Shown here one piece after another: positions 45,898-55,719 of a stretch of DNA of 64,000 nt. The translations under genes were made by a program, and so were the position numbers. Location: contig SBHC01000086.1 of NCBI GenBank assembly GCA_006226375.1, positions 43,329 to 107,328 on the forward strand. The letters are read 5' to 3'. Below the pieces are notes generated by a model. The model did not search any database, was not told where the DNA came from, and worked only from the letters and a program-made list of their open reading frames with translations. The first letter of the stretch is position 1. Every line of letters begins with the position of its first letter. Source of the stretch: Deltaproteobacteria bacterium. Lineage in GTDB: Bacteria > Myxococcota_C > UBA6777.

Positions 45898-48800
45898 TTA
45901 TTCTGGGTCTTCTTCAAAGCCAAGAGCAGATAGGTCGACCTTCATTTTCTCTGCAAAGTCGATGTCCTTGCCTTTGTTGGCAGCTTGCTTTTCAGCTTGT
46001 TTCCGAAGAGCTTCTTTGCACGCTTTGAGCTTATCCTTGTGCTTTTGGCTTTTGGGAACCAGGTCAAGGATGCGAGTAAAGAATTCGATCGCTTGCTTAA
46101 AGTTGCGTCGGTACACCGCCATATCGGCTTGGTCTTCCAGGAGCTTAATGGAAGACCTGATCTGTGCGGGGGAAGACCGTGCGCTGGGGGGAATGGGACG
46201 CTTTCCTCCACGAAACTTCTTCCGAAGTTGCTTGAGGTGACTGAGGATCTCATCGCTCATCGTGGTGAGCTCCTCGGGCCAATCCCCTTCGTACTGAGAG
46301 ATATCGTACTCGGTCTTGATTCGCTCCATTGCTTCTTGGAGATCGTTTTGGGTAGAGGCCCAACTTGTTCCGATGAACTCGTAGATGTCTTCGTTTTGAA
46401 TCAGCGCATGGCGGTTGCTGAACTTTTCCATCATCTCTTGAATGCGGAACTCCATGCCTTGCTGCTTCTCGAAGCGGACCAACGCTAGCTCGTGAAGCGC
46501 GCGAACAAAAGCATACGCCTGTCGTCGTCGTAAGCTGCTTGCGGTGAGAGCCTCGCGAAAGCGGAACTGTCCCGTTGCCATGTTTTCCAGGAAGGTTTGT
46601 TCGTCTTGGGAGAGTTGCAGAGCGTCCCATTCTTCCTGAGGTCGCTCCTCTTGAAAGAGGTACCTTGAGTTGTATTGTTTGTCGAACTCTGCGCTGCTTT
46701 CGGTTGTTTCTTTCTCCACTTGCTCGATGGCTCCCCGCAAAAGCAGGCGGAGAGGGGCTGTCGGTGGAGAGAAGTTTCGGACTCCTTCCGGCCGACGTTG
46801 CTCCCAAAAGGCAAAGCTTGCATCCTCCATGTGGAGGAAGGGCTGGAGCCGTCGGTACATTTGGGTACGAAGCGTGGCGGCGAGTTGCTTTTTGGTCAGC
46901 CACTGCTCTTCTCGTAACACATCACCCAAAGGTCGCTCTGTTCCCTCTGTTTTGTTGAGAGCGATGTCGCGCTGGTTTTCCTTAATGACACCTTCCTCTA
47001 CGAGCAATTCGCCCAAACGCAGCGTCTCATCGGAAGGTTCGGCAACAACAGCGACCACACGCCCCTTGTTGAGGTAGCACTCCATGTGATGGCCGTCTTC
47101 ACTGTCAACATAGAGAGTCCCTGTTGCGTTGTGTTGCCCCAGCTGACTTAGCGCCGATACGAGACGTGTCTCTGAGAAGTGGCCGGTCCAACTCGGGGTT
47201 TGAGCTTGTGACGACGTCGAAGGAGGAACTCCTTGTGGGGCGTCAAAGGTCTGCGCGTTGGGATTCTGGAACGCTGGTAGCTGCGGTGGGGCAAGATAAA
47301 TTCCTGCCTCGGCGTCTTGAGGCACAGCGCTGAGGGGGGGGGGCGTTAAAGACACCGCTGGTTGAGCGTTGTATTGCTTCGAGGAGTTCGCGCTTGCATA
47401 CGATGTCGCTGAGCCTGTTATGTTGGGGCTCAGCTTTTCCGGCTTGTAGTCCAACTCTTCAACTGGTCTCTCATCCTTTACCGGTGCTTGGACGGTGGCT
47501 GGTGGTGGTGTGGATGGAGGCACCGCTGAAAGGGGCGCTGGAGTTCTGTGGTGTTCGGGGTTGGAGGATATGAACGAACCCGAACGCGTCGTGGGTGGAG
47601 GAGGAGTGGAGGGTGGGACTGTCGACAACGGAGGGGGCGTTCGGTGATGGTCTGGGTTGGCAGAAATGAACGAACCCGAACGTGATGACGCTGGAGGCGG
47701 CGTGGACGGAGGCACCGCAGAGAGAGGCGGTGGGGTCCGATGATGCTCAGGGTTGGACGAAACAAACGAGCCTGGGCGCGATGTGGGTGGAGGTGTGGAT
47801 GGAGGGACAGCTGAAAGAGGTGGTGGAGTTCGGTGGTCTCTTGGATTTTGTGAAATAAACCTTCCAGGCCGTGCAGCCGACATCGGGGGAGGCGTGTGGG
47901 ATGGTCGTCTTGACGGAGGAGGCGGTGTTTTGTGATCCGAGGGAAACGACGAAACAAACCGACCCGTGGGGGGGGTTTGTGGCTGGCTTTGTCCGTATCC
48001 AGGTGGTTGTGAGACTGGGGGCGACTCTAATCCTTGCGGTGTAGACTCGTCTGCTTCCTGTGCTGGCCAGTCCGTTTCCGGTGGTTCCAATTCTTCCTGT
48101 GTTAGCATTGGGTCAGACGAAGCTTGTCCCGGATCCACAGAGAACACTGTTGCGATGAAGCGACTTGCTGGAGGGGGGTTTGGCTCCTTGGCTGGCAGTG
48201 AGGGCTGTGTCTCTGTTGTAGGCGCTACAACAGGCTGTTCTGCTGTTTGCTCTACGGTTTCTTCTTCATGTTCTTCTGCTGCCAATGCTGGCTCTTGGAC
48301 AGGAGGTTCTTTTTCTTCTAGGGTTACTTGGTTTGAAGTGGATGACTTGAGGTGAGGCATCACTATGGAAAGAGACTTGAACCGACTTGGCTTTTTGGCT
48401 GGCGGCGCAGTCTCTGCTGGGGGCTCCGAAGCAGTCTCTGCTGGTTCTTCGCTGCCTTCTTGTGGGAAAGATTGGGGTGGAACTGCCCAGTCCGGGATGG
48501 TTGGGGCGGCCGGAACAAAGGACACCGCCATCTCTATGGGTGTGGGGAGAGCTGAATCAACGGGTGTTGGAGGGGTTACGTCCAGGGGTGTTGGCGGCGT
48601 GGTGTCCACAGGGGTAGCCGTGTTCACAGGGGTAGCCGTGTTCACAGGGGTAGCCGTGTCCACTGGGGTAGCCGTGTCCACTGGGGTAGCCGTGTCCACT
48701 GGGGTAGCCGTGTCCACTGGGGTAGCTGTATCCACTGGGGTCACTGGTGATGCAGGATAGAACACGGAGGCTTTGGAGAGGGCTGCGAGGTTGGGGCTTC

Positions 48801-49089
48801 CACGAGATGTAAGGTTTCTACAAAACTCGTCGCATTGGTGGAGCAAGGTTTGCTGCTCTGCTGAGAGCGTTTCGAGTTGGAGGGCTACCGTTCTCTCCGT
48901 GACGTGCATGAGCACTTGTGCACGTAGAAACATCGACGTTTGGTCGGGCAAAAGTCGAAGTTCGACTTCGATCTCTGTGGAGATGGGAGGGAGTTCCTCC
49001 ACCTCAATGATCAGGCCTGCGTGTTTGAGATGTTCAAAGTCTTCCAAGAAAATGGCTGGGTCTTTGTACTCGACTGTGTAGAAGAGCAT
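45898..49089 (-). CDS. PilZ-like plus proline-rich repeats plus DUF4388 protein
   Basis: 1063 residues, AGGGAG before ATG 49089. The N-terminal ~95 residues look like a PilZ-type domain but lack a clear RxxxR. From about 115 to 165 there are eight TPVDTA repeats. A long disordered Pro/Ser/Thr-rich part contains five copies of a 31-33 residue unit (GSFISxNPxHHRTPPPLS). The C-terminal half has a DUF4388 domain (RLVSALSQLGQHNATGTLYV) and a helical/TPR end. DUF4388 proteins in Myxococcota accompany signalling. Cytoplasmic; function unknown. Confidence 0.8.
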   Translation of the reverse strand: MLFYTVEYKDPAIFLEDFEHLKHAGLIIEVEELPPISTEIEVELRLLPDQTSMFLRAQVLMHVTERTVALQLETLSAEQQTLLHQCDEFCRNLTSRGSPNLAALSKASVFYPASPVTPVDTATPVDTATPVDTATPVDTATPVDTATPVNTATPVNTATPVDTTPPTPLDVTPPTPVDSALPTPIEMAVSFVPAAPTIPDWAVPPQSFPQEGSEEPAETASEPPAETAPPAKKPSRFKSLSIVMPHLKSSTSNQVTLEEKEPPVQEPALAAEEHEEETVEQTAEQPVVAPTTETQPSLPAKEPNPPPASRFIATVFSVDPGQASSDPMLTQEELEPPETDWPAQEADESTPQGLESPPVSQPPGYGQSQPQTPPTGRFVSSFPSDHKTPPPPSRRPSHTPPPMSAARPGRFISQNPRDHRTPPPLSAVPPSTPPPTSRPGSFVSSNPEHHRTPPPLSAVPPSTPPPASSRSGSFISANPDHHRTPPPLSTVPPSTPPPPTTRSGSFISSNPEHHRTPAPLSAVPPSTPPPATVQAPVKDERPVEELDYKPEKLSPNITGSATSYASANSSKQYNAQPAVSLTPPPLSAVPQDAEAGIYLAPPQLPAFQNPNAQTFDAPQGVPPSTSSQAQTPSWTGHFSETRLVSALSQLGQHNATGTLYVDSEDGHHMECYLNKGRVVAVVAEPSDETLRLGELLVEEGVIKENQRDIALNKTEGTERPLGDVLREEQWLTKKQLAATLRTQMYRRLQPFLHMEDASFAFWEQRRPEGVRNFSPPTAPLRLLLRGAIEQVEKETTESSAEFDKQYNSRYLFQEERPQEEWDALQLSQDEQTFLENMATGQFRFREALTASSLRRRQAYAFVRALHELALVRFEKQQGMEFRIQEMMEKFSNRHALIQNEDIYEFIGTSWASTQNDLQEAMERIKTEYDISQYEGDWPEELTTMSDEILSHLKQLRKKFRGGKRPIPPSARSSPAQIRSSIKLLEDQADMAVYRRNFKQAIEFFTRILDLVPKSQKHKDKLKACKEALRKQAEKQAANKGKDIDFAEKMKVDLSALGFEEDPE
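47490..47880 (-). repeat. About 96-bp coding repeat (five copies)
   Basis: Tandem copies encoding RxGSFIS-NP-HHRTPPPLSxVPPSTPPP within the PilZ-DUF4388 gene. Units are about 93-99 bp with scattered differences, so older than the 18-bp repeat nearby. Confidence 0.75.
48603..48746 (-). repeat. 18-bp minisatellite (about eight copies)
   Basis: GTGTCCACTGGGGTAGCC and a GTGTTCACA variant repeat in phase with the codons, giving TPVDTA or TPVNTA each time. Copies are almost identical, so copy number is likely to vary between strains. Confidence 0.85.
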
Positions 49090-49220
49090 GATCTCCCTCT
49101 TTGCAGTTGTGTCGATCCGGGTCGTTCACTCGGATCTTCAACCTACCACAAAGTGCAGGAGATGCCACTCCCTTAACGCGTCAAAATCTTGGAGAGGGGG
49201 GGAAACAGGGGGGGTTGGGG

Positions 49221-50897
49221 CTATTCTTCCCAGATGAGGTGAGTTTTGCTTTCGTACCAACCGTCGAGCTTGGGACCGTATGTATCGTCAATGATGTTGC
49301 GCTTGATCTTCATCGTGGGTGTTAGAAAGCCGTTCTCAATCGACCACTCGTCCTTGGCTACCGCGAAAAACTGGAGGTGCTCGTGGTGTTCCACGGTGTT
49401 GTTGACTTCTTTGAGGAGGGCCTTGAGCTTGGGTTCCAATTCAGCGCGGAGTTTGGGGTCGTCAAGTCGGCCACGGTATTCTTCTGCGAGGAGTAACACT
49501 GCATACGCGCTGGGATAGCCCGAACCCGATACACAAGATTGTTCGACCAATGGGTTGTTGTTGATCAGGTTTTCAATCGGGGCAGGCGCTACGTACTTGC
49601 CCTTGCTGGTCTTAAACAGCTCCTTCACACGGCCTGTAATACGCAGTCGGCCTTGTGCGTCGATTTCGCCCCGGTCACCGGTCTTGAGGTAGCCGTCTTC
49701 GGTCATGCATTCGGCCGACTCTTCGGGCATTTTGTAGTAACCCACCATCGTACAAGGGCTCTTGACCAGGATCTCTCCTTGTTCGCTGATCTTGGTGTCC
49801 ACGTCGGGGTTGGAGTGACCGACGTACCCGGCTCGTGTTTCACCAGGTCGATTGCAGTGGGAGTAGGCGAAGTTCTCCGACATCCCATAGGCTTCCAGCA
49901 ACTCCAGGCCGAGGGAGCGGTACCACTCGATCAGCTCTGCAGGGATGGGAGCTGAACCGCTGAAGGCGAATCGTACTTGATCCAGCCCTAGGCCTTTCAA
50001 GATCTTCTTCTTGATGATGCCCGAAACAATGGGAATTTTCAGGAGGAAGGCGAGCTTCTCCGGCTTCATCTTTTGGAACACACCTTGCTGAAACTTCAAC
50101 CACAGTCGCGGAACAGACGCAAAAATGGTTGGGTTGGCCCGGTTGAGGTCTTTGATGAAGGTGTTCAGTGACTCAGCGAAGTACACGCGGTAGCCGACCC
50201 AAAGAGAGCCCATCGCCACAATGAAGCGCTCCAACACGTGAGCCAGTGGGAGGTAAGAGAGCATTCTGTCCTGGTCCGAGACGTTCAGTAGCTTCACTGC
50301 ACCACGAGCTGACTCTGCCAGGTTGTGGAAGTTGTGCATCACACCCTTGGGACGCCCTGTTGAGCCAGAGGTGTAGACAATAATCGCGAGCTTGTCGAGG
50401 TCTGGGTGAGGGTTGTCCGAAATGGGTTCGTGTTGGGCGATGATGTCGTCCCATTGCTCAAAGTCGTTGGGCGGGCTGATGTGCTTGGGGAACGAGATCT
50501 TGGGGAGGTCGTCGGGGATTCCTTTTTGCATTTCTTCCCAAGGGCCATCGTCCAACTTGCCGACAAACACAAGAGCTGACTCACTGTGTTCCAAGGTGTA
50601 TTGAACGGTGTCAGCGTTGAGGGTGGGGTACAACGCGACAGAGACATGACCGGCCAGCCAGATCGCCAACTCTGTAATAATGAAGTGGGTACAGTTCTTG
50701 GAGATCATCGCGATGCGACTGCCTGGCTCCAACTCCAGAGAGCGAAGGTAAGCGGCCATGCGTCGAGCTTCATCCAGGGTTTGCTTCCAGGTGTAGTCCT
50801 TGGTCTGCCCACCGTTGTAAGGTTGCGTCATATAGACAACATCAGGGGAATTCTTCTCGCGATCGTAAAGCCGTTGAAAAAACTCGTTCTGGCTCAT
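49221..50897 (-). CDS. Long-chain acyl-CoA synthetase (AMP-forming)
   Basis: 558 residues from ATG 50897 with GGGAGG six bases upstream. ANL-superfamily motifs: the P-loop VYTSGSTGRPKGVMH, the A5 region LLEAYGMSEN, the ATP/AMP motif GYLKTGDRGEID and the C-terminal hinge RLRITGRVKELFKTSKGKYVAP. The closest type by eye is the plant/bacterial long-chain synthetase (FadD15-like). It activates fatty acids with ATP and CoA. Cytoplasmic or membrane-associated. Single gene. Confidence 0.93.
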   Translation of the reverse strand: MSQNEFFQRLYDREKNSPDVVYMTQPYNGGQTKDYTWKQTLDEARRMAAYLRSLELEPGSRIAMISKNCTHFIITELAIWLAGHVSVALYPTLNADTVQYTLEHSESALVFVGKLDDGPWEEMQKGIPDDLPKISFPKHISPPNDFEQWDDIIAQHEPISDNPHPDLDKLAIIVYTSGSTGRPKGVMHNFHNLAESARGAVKLLNVSDQDRMLSYLPLAHVLERFIVAMGSLWVGYRVYFAESLNTFIKDLNRANPTIFASVPRLWLKFQQGVFQKMKPEKLAFLLKIPIVSGIIKKKILKGLGLDQVRFAFSGSAPIPAELIEWYRSLGLELLEAYGMSENFAYSHCNRPGETRAGYVGHSNPDVDTKISEQGEILVKSPCTMVGYYKMPEESAECMTEDGYLKTGDRGEIDAQGRLRITGRVKELFKTSKGKYVAPAPIENLINNNPLVEQSCVSGSGYPSAYAVLLLAEEYRGRLDDPKLRAELEPKLKALLKEVNNTVEHHEHLQFFAVAKDEWSIENGFLTPTMKIKRNIIDDTYGPKLDGWYESKTHLIWEE

Positions 50898-51108
50898 ACA
50901 TACCTCCCAAACCAAGCACCGCGGTTGCGACGCTCTTCGATTGTGTTGAAAACGGAGCGGACATGATAAATCACAAGCGTTCAGGAAACAAGCAAGTTTT
51001 TGGGATTGGTCAGGTCGTACGAAGATTGCTAGGATGTAGGGCCATGCAACGTCGAATCGATCGCCTTTGCGGGAGAAGAGAAACCGAAGAATCTCAACAT
51101 CGCTCAGT

Positions 51109-52311
51109 TTAGGGGGATGGGGGAAGGTTCTTAAGCAAGAGCCGGTTTCGACGAGTCATTCGGACAACCTTGCGAATGTTGGAGGGGGATTTCTTTTCTA
51201 GCATCGTTTCCCAAACCTTGGATGTTCGGAAGCTAGTACCATCAGCAAAGTAAGTGGAAGTTACTCGAAAGGGGCGCGCTCCTTGTGGGCCTATTCCAGA
51301 CATGCAGTCCACCATCACAAGGATGTCGCGTTTTCCATCTCGGTTGAGGTCGCGGAGTGCGACAGCCGCAACATCATGAACTTGCCACTGGTTGCCACGG
51401 AAGGCTGGCAGCTGAAGCACAACCTTGTTGTCCCGAACGAACGCAAATTGAACCTGGGTTTTGCCTTTGAGGGTGTTCAAGACCACCGCAAAGAAGTGGT
51501 TCCGGTATCCAGGAAGGTTGACTTTCAGCGAGTGTTTCCGGACAACACGACCTTTGCCTTTCCAAAGAGCTTGCAAGCGTTTCCATTCGGTCTTCAGGAG
51601 AGCGCGCGCTGTCCGTCTCCGAGGCCATAGCTCTTCAGAGGCTTTGGGGTATGCTGGAACCTCCACGGAGAGAATGTGATTGCGCGTGGCTTCGGAGTTC
51701 CCGTTGCAATTGCGCTGGACAAACAAGCGTCCTTTCTTCATGGCCAAGGACGGTTCGGTGTTTTCACAGTGATGGTCCATTCTCTTGGCTTTGGGAAGGC
51801 GACGGAACGCGAGCCTTAATTGACGGGCCAGGTGGCGATGTGTGTCGGGAAAGAGGCTACGGAAGGAAGCCTTTTTTCCTGTTTTGACGTTGTAAAGCGC
51901 GTCCCAGCTTTTGTTGACGGGGTGCGCCCCTCCGGTGTAGCTGCTCTCCGTGATCTGAACTTGCAGAATGTTTTTGTGGTGAAGAGTGGCTTGGATGTTG
52001 GTCTCCAGGTTGAAGGATGTTTTGTTGGTGTAGGTCTCTTTGCACCAACGGTTGGCTGCTTTTACCAACGAAGGTCGGAAGTCCTTGTGAAAGCCTTGGC
52101 ATCGGAGTGCTTCAGCCCTGACTTCCATCGTGAAGTTGTGACTGCTTCCCACTGCCAACCATGTGGTGTGTTCACATCCTTTGTCTTTCTTCTTGGTTAT
52201 TTTGGCTTTCTTCCAAACGCACTTGGCGTGTGACCAAGCAGGTAGGATAGACAACGCTATGCCAAGCATCGAAAGCGTCGCAACCATGAGCCAGTTCTTC
52301 TTTGTGTTCAT
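51109..52311 (-). CDS. Secreted DUF3298/PdaC-like protein
   Basis: 400 residues, AAGGAG before ATG 52311. Signal peptide with AWSHAKC cleavage region. The central part shows the DUF4163/DUF3298 signature SSYTGGAHPVNKSWDALYNVKTGK and SFRSLFPD. This fold is found in PdaC and RsiV and binds lysozyme or glycans. The C-terminal ~150 residues include a calcium-site-like DLNRDGKRDI. Highly basic. Probably envelope-located. Confidence 0.82.
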   Translation of the reverse strand: MNTKKNWLMVATLSMLGIALSILPAWSHAKCVWKKAKITKKKDKGCEHTTWLAVGSSHNFTMEVRAEALRCQGFHKDFRPSLVKAANRWCKETYTNKTSFNLETNIQATLHHKNILQVQITESSYTGGAHPVNKSWDALYNVKTGKKASFRSLFPDTHRHLARQLRLAFRRLPKAKRMDHHCENTEPSLAMKKGRLFVQRNCNGNSEATRNHILSVEVPAYPKASEELWPRRRTARALLKTEWKRLQALWKGKGRVVRKHSLKVNLPGYRNHFFAVVLNTLKGKTQVQFAFVRDNKVVLQLPAFRGNQWQVHDVAAVALRDLNRDGKRDILVMVDCMSGIGPQGARPFRVTSTYFADGTSFRTSKVWETMLEKKSPSNIRKVVRMTRRNRLLLKNLPPSP

Positions 52312-52598
52312 GCGTATCTCTCCTTGTTCTCCAATGTGTGGGATGACTTATCACATCTCCAACGAAAAGAAGCAAGGAATGGTTGCGATGACCTCCTTTG
52401 TGACGAACGTCGCAAAGCGAGTCGAGTCCAAGCACGGGAGAACCTCAGAAAGGAAGGATGTTGTGGGTGTGGTTGCTCGTGAATAAGATCAACCCAGTGA
52501 ATGTTTGGATGATGTTACCATCCGAGATGGTGTCTTTCTATAGAGCAATGCTTCCCATTCTAGCAGATCTTTTCCCGTTGATACGATAGGACCTTACG

Positions 52599-54230
52599 AT
52601 GACTGATGACCGCACTCTTGTCTCCGTTGCACAGTGGAGTACCCTGGACGACCGCACTCCCACCTATGCACTTGTTGCTGGCGTTGATCTTGTTGTGATT
52701 CGCTACGACGAAGAGGTGTCTGTCTTGTACGGACGTTGTTTGCACCGAGGCGCTTTGATGTCAGATGGTCATGTTGAAGGACACAATCTCATCTGTGGTG
52801 TCCACGGTTGGGATTATCGCTATGATACAGGTGTGAGTGAATACAACAACGAGGAAGTCTTAGAGAAGTTTACAGCGATTGTGGACAAAGACAAGGACGC
52901 TGTTTGGGTTGTGGAGGAAGAGATCAAAGCCTGGGCGAAGGAGCATCCTCAACCTTACGACAGGGACGAGTATCTCGGGCTGTACGCAGACATTCACGGC
53001 GCTCCGGAAGAGCCCTTCAACGCCCACATTCAGGAACTGGCTCGAAATGGTCTGAAGAACGTTGGTCATCATGGCACTGTTTCTGCCATGGGGGTTCCTC
53101 TCACCGAGCTTCCGCAATGGAGCGACCTGCAGTTTCTCACAGCACAGCTTGCCCGACAGCCGTTGTTGGATGATGAACCCGTTGACACCCACGTTATCAT
53201 TGGACCCAAAGCAAACAAGCCTTTGCGTTTGGACATACCTCTGTTTGTAAGTGACATGAGCTTTGGTGCTCTCAGCGAAGAGGCGAAGGTTGCCCTGGCG
53301 AAAGGTGCCGAACTTGCAGGAACCGGGATCTGTTCGGGCGAAGGAGGCATGTTGCCCGAAGAGCAAGCTGCAAACTCTCGCTACTTTTATGAGCTTGCCT
53401 CTGCCAAGTTTGGCTGGAGTCTGGACAAAGTGACACAATGCCAGGCCTTTCATTTTAAGGCCGGCCAGGGGGCCAAAACTGGAACGGGCGGTCATCTTCC
53501 TGGTGAGAAGGTTCAGGGCAAAATTGCCGAAGTTCGAGAACTGGAGCCGGGGCAAGCGGCTGTCAGTCCAGCTCGTTTTCCTGACCTTACTTCTGTGAAG
53601 GATTACCAGAAGGTCGCTGCTGAAGTTCGCGAGGTGACAGGTGGAATTCCCATCGGCTTTAAGCTGTCAGCGCAACACATTGAAGCAGACATCGACTTTG
53701 CTCTCGCAGTAGGAGTGGATTACATCATCTTGGATGGAAGAGGAGGTGGAACGGGCGCGGCTCCCGAGCTGTTCAAGAATAACATCTCTGTTCCAACAAT
53801 GGCTGCCCTGGCGCGAGCACGTCGTCACCTTGACTTGAAATGCAAAGGTGAAGTGACCTTGATCATTACAGGAGGCCTTCGCACAGAGGCTGACTTCGCG
53901 AAGGCTTTGGCACTGGGCGCAGATGCTATTGCTGTTTCCAATGCAGCCCTTCAAGCGATCGGTTGTTTGGGCATGAGAGCTTGCCACACCAACAATTGCC
54001 CTGTTGGGATTGCTACACAAAAAGACAACCTTCGACGTCGGCTTGAAATTGTCAAATCAGCCCACCGTCTAAAGAACTACTTTGAAGCAACAACCGAGTT
54101 AATGCAGGTCCTCGCACGAGCTTGTGGACACCACTCCCTCCAAGACTTCTCCTCACGTGACTTGACGACGTGGAAGCGTGATGTTGCGTACCTGACGGGT
54201 GTAAGCTACGCGGGCGTTGTCCCTCTTTAG
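52599..54230 (+). CDS. Rieske-FMN glutamate-synthase-like fusion protein
   Basis: 543 residues. Residues 1-105 are a Rieske domain with Cys47-x-His49 and Cys66-x2-His69, the [2Fe-2S] ligands. Residues about 130-510 are the FMN-binding central domain of glutamate synthase (LFVSDMSFGALSEEAK, GIPIGFKLSAQHIEADIDF, LDGRGGGTGAAPE, IITGGLRTEADFAKALALG). The 3Fe-4S ligand motif is seen in CLGMRACHTNNCPVG. The glutaminase domain is absent. A Rieske donor attached directly to the FMN domain suggests a ferredoxin-independent electron route; the substrate is uncertain. Confidence 0.9.
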   Translation: MTDDRTLVSVAQWSTLDDRTPTYALVAGVDLVVIRYDEEVSVLYGRCLHRGALMSDGHVEGHNLICGVHGWDYRYDTGVSEYNNEEVLEKFTAIVDKDKDAVWVVEEEIKAWAKEHPQPYDRDEYLGLYADIHGAPEEPFNAHIQELARNGLKNVGHHGTVSAMGVPLTELPQWSDLQFLTAQLARQPLLDDEPVDTHVIIGPKANKPLRLDIPLFVSDMSFGALSEEAKVALAKGAELAGTGICSGEGGMLPEEQAANSRYFYELASAKFGWSLDKVTQCQAFHFKAGQGAKTGTGGHLPGEKVQGKIAEVRELEPGQAAVSPARFPDLTSVKDYQKVAAEVREVTGGIPIGFKLSAQHIEADIDFALAVGVDYIILDGRGGGTGAAPELFKNNISVPTMAALARARRHLDLKCKGEVTLIITGGLRTEADFAKALALGADAIAVSNAALQAIGCLGMRACHTNNCPVGIATQKDNLRRRLEIVKSAHRLKNYFEATTELMQVLARACGHHSLQDFSSRDLTTWKRDVAYLTGVSYAGVVPL

Positions 54231-54313
54231 ACGGGACTCTTCCAAAAGGACGATGGATGGGGGCTTTGTGGCTCAGGGAGAGATGCGGCGAACACGATAC
54301 CACGTTGCTCTCT

Positions 54314-55663
54314 TCATCGGTTTGAGCGCGTGTTACATTCTTGCTTTGTGACTTGTTCAAGCAGCGAAGGGTAGTATCGAAGGAGAGCAACGGCTCGGGC
54401 GACGACAAAAACAAGGAACGCTCCCCACAAGCCGACATTTTGGTACGTTTGGATCAAGGGCCAGGATAACGCAAGGAAAACGAGAGCTGACGCGATCGAG
54501 GCGTTGCGAAGTGCTCGTGTCTGTGTGCAGCCGATGAAAATGCCGTCGAGCTGAAACGCTGCAAAGGAGAGAATGATATAGGCTGCGGTCCAAGGCAAAA
54601 AACGAACGGCTTGTGCCTGGGTGTGGGGCGATTTGGAGAGCCAGGGTATCAACCACTCTCCCAGTCCCCATGTTCCCAGACCCAGACATAGCGCCGTCCC
54701 AGCTGCAAGAAGGGTCGATACTTTGACGACCTCTCGAAACCGTTGAGGCTTTTGAGAGCCCCAGGCTTGCCCCACCAAAGACTCCGTGACGTGGGCGTAA
54801 CCATCCAAGAAGAAGGTGCTGAAGGTGAGAAACTGAAGCAACACATGATTGCCTGCTAGCACGACATCCCCAAAGCGGGCTCCCTGATCCGTGAAGTAGG
54901 CAAAGCTACTGATCAAGAACAACGTGCGAACCAAGATGTCGCTGTTGGCGTGGAGAATCTGACGCAGCTTTTGAGCGTTGCGAAGTGCTTGTTTGGCGAG
55001 TTTCTGAGAGAGGGTTCCTGCTTGGGAAATCCGTCGAAATACAAGCATTCCAGCCACAAGGCAAGTGACCCAAGAGGCGATTAAGGTTCCAACGGCGATG
55101 CCTTCAATGCCCCAACCCAACAGGCCAGCGAACAGCAAGTCCAACACAATGTTGCAGCCGTTGAGGAGGAACTGCAGACCCAGGAGCAACTTGGTTTCGC
55201 CTCGGCCGATGAAGTAACCCATCCACACCAAGAGCATCAAGCTGGAGGGAGCAGCCCAAATCCGGATGTAGAAGTAGGCTGCTGTGCCTTGCTCAACGGC
55301 CGGACTCCCCCCCATCAGCGTGAGCGCAAGCCAGCCAATGGGAGCTTGGAGAAGTAGGAAACCAACGCCCAGAACGAGGGCAAACAAGAGGGAGCGGTAG
55401 ACCACGGAAGCTTCTTCGTTTTGGTCTCTTGCACCATGAGCTTGTGCGACGAAACCGCTTGTGCTCATACGAAGGAAGCCGACGCCCCAATACAAAAAAC
55501 TGAACAACATGGAACTGAGAGCAATGGCTCCCAGATCCGTTTCGCTGCCCATCTGGCCCAACACCGCAGTGTCAACCATGCCCAACAAGGGCGTTGAGCT
55601 GTTGGCCAGGATCACGGGGAATGCCATTCGGCCGATACTTGTGTAGGAGATGGTGTGTTGCAT
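54314..55663 (-). CDS. MATE-family exporter (DinF-like)
   Basis: 449 residues from ATG 55663 (a GTG precedes it; no strong ribosome site). Twelve hydrophobic segments in two halves. The first helix region MAFPVILANSSTPLLGMVDTAVLG is the MATE/DinF signature, and the second half repeats it (FLTFSTFFLDGYAHVTESLVGQ). Na+- or H+-driven export of drugs or metabolites; cargo unknown. Convergent with the Rieske-FMN gene. Confidence 0.92.
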   Translation of the reverse strand: MQHTISYTSIGRMAFPVILANSSTPLLGMVDTAVLGQMGSETDLGAIALSSMLFSFLYWGVGFLRMSTSGFVAQAHGARDQNEEASVVYRSLLFALVLGVGFLLLQAPIGWLALTLMGGSPAVEQGTAAYFYIRIWAAPSSLMLLVWMGYFIGRGETKLLLGLQFLLNGCNIVLDLLFAGLLGWGIEGIAVGTLIASWVTCLVAGMLVFRRISQAGTLSQKLAKQALRNAQKLRQILHANSDILVRTLFLISSFAYFTDQGARFGDVVLAGNHVLLQFLTFSTFFLDGYAHVTESLVGQAWGSQKPQRFREVVKVSTLLAAGTALCLGLGTWGLGEWLIPWLSKSPHTQAQAVRFLPWTAAYIILSFAAFQLDGIFIGCTQTRALRNASIASALVFLALSWPLIQTYQNVGLWGAFLVFVVARAVALLRYYPSLLEQVTKQECNTRSNR

Positions 55664-55719
55664 CACAGGTCGGGGTAACGTTGCTTTCGAGGTTCGTTGG
55701 CTTGGCGGGTGTTGCTGTT

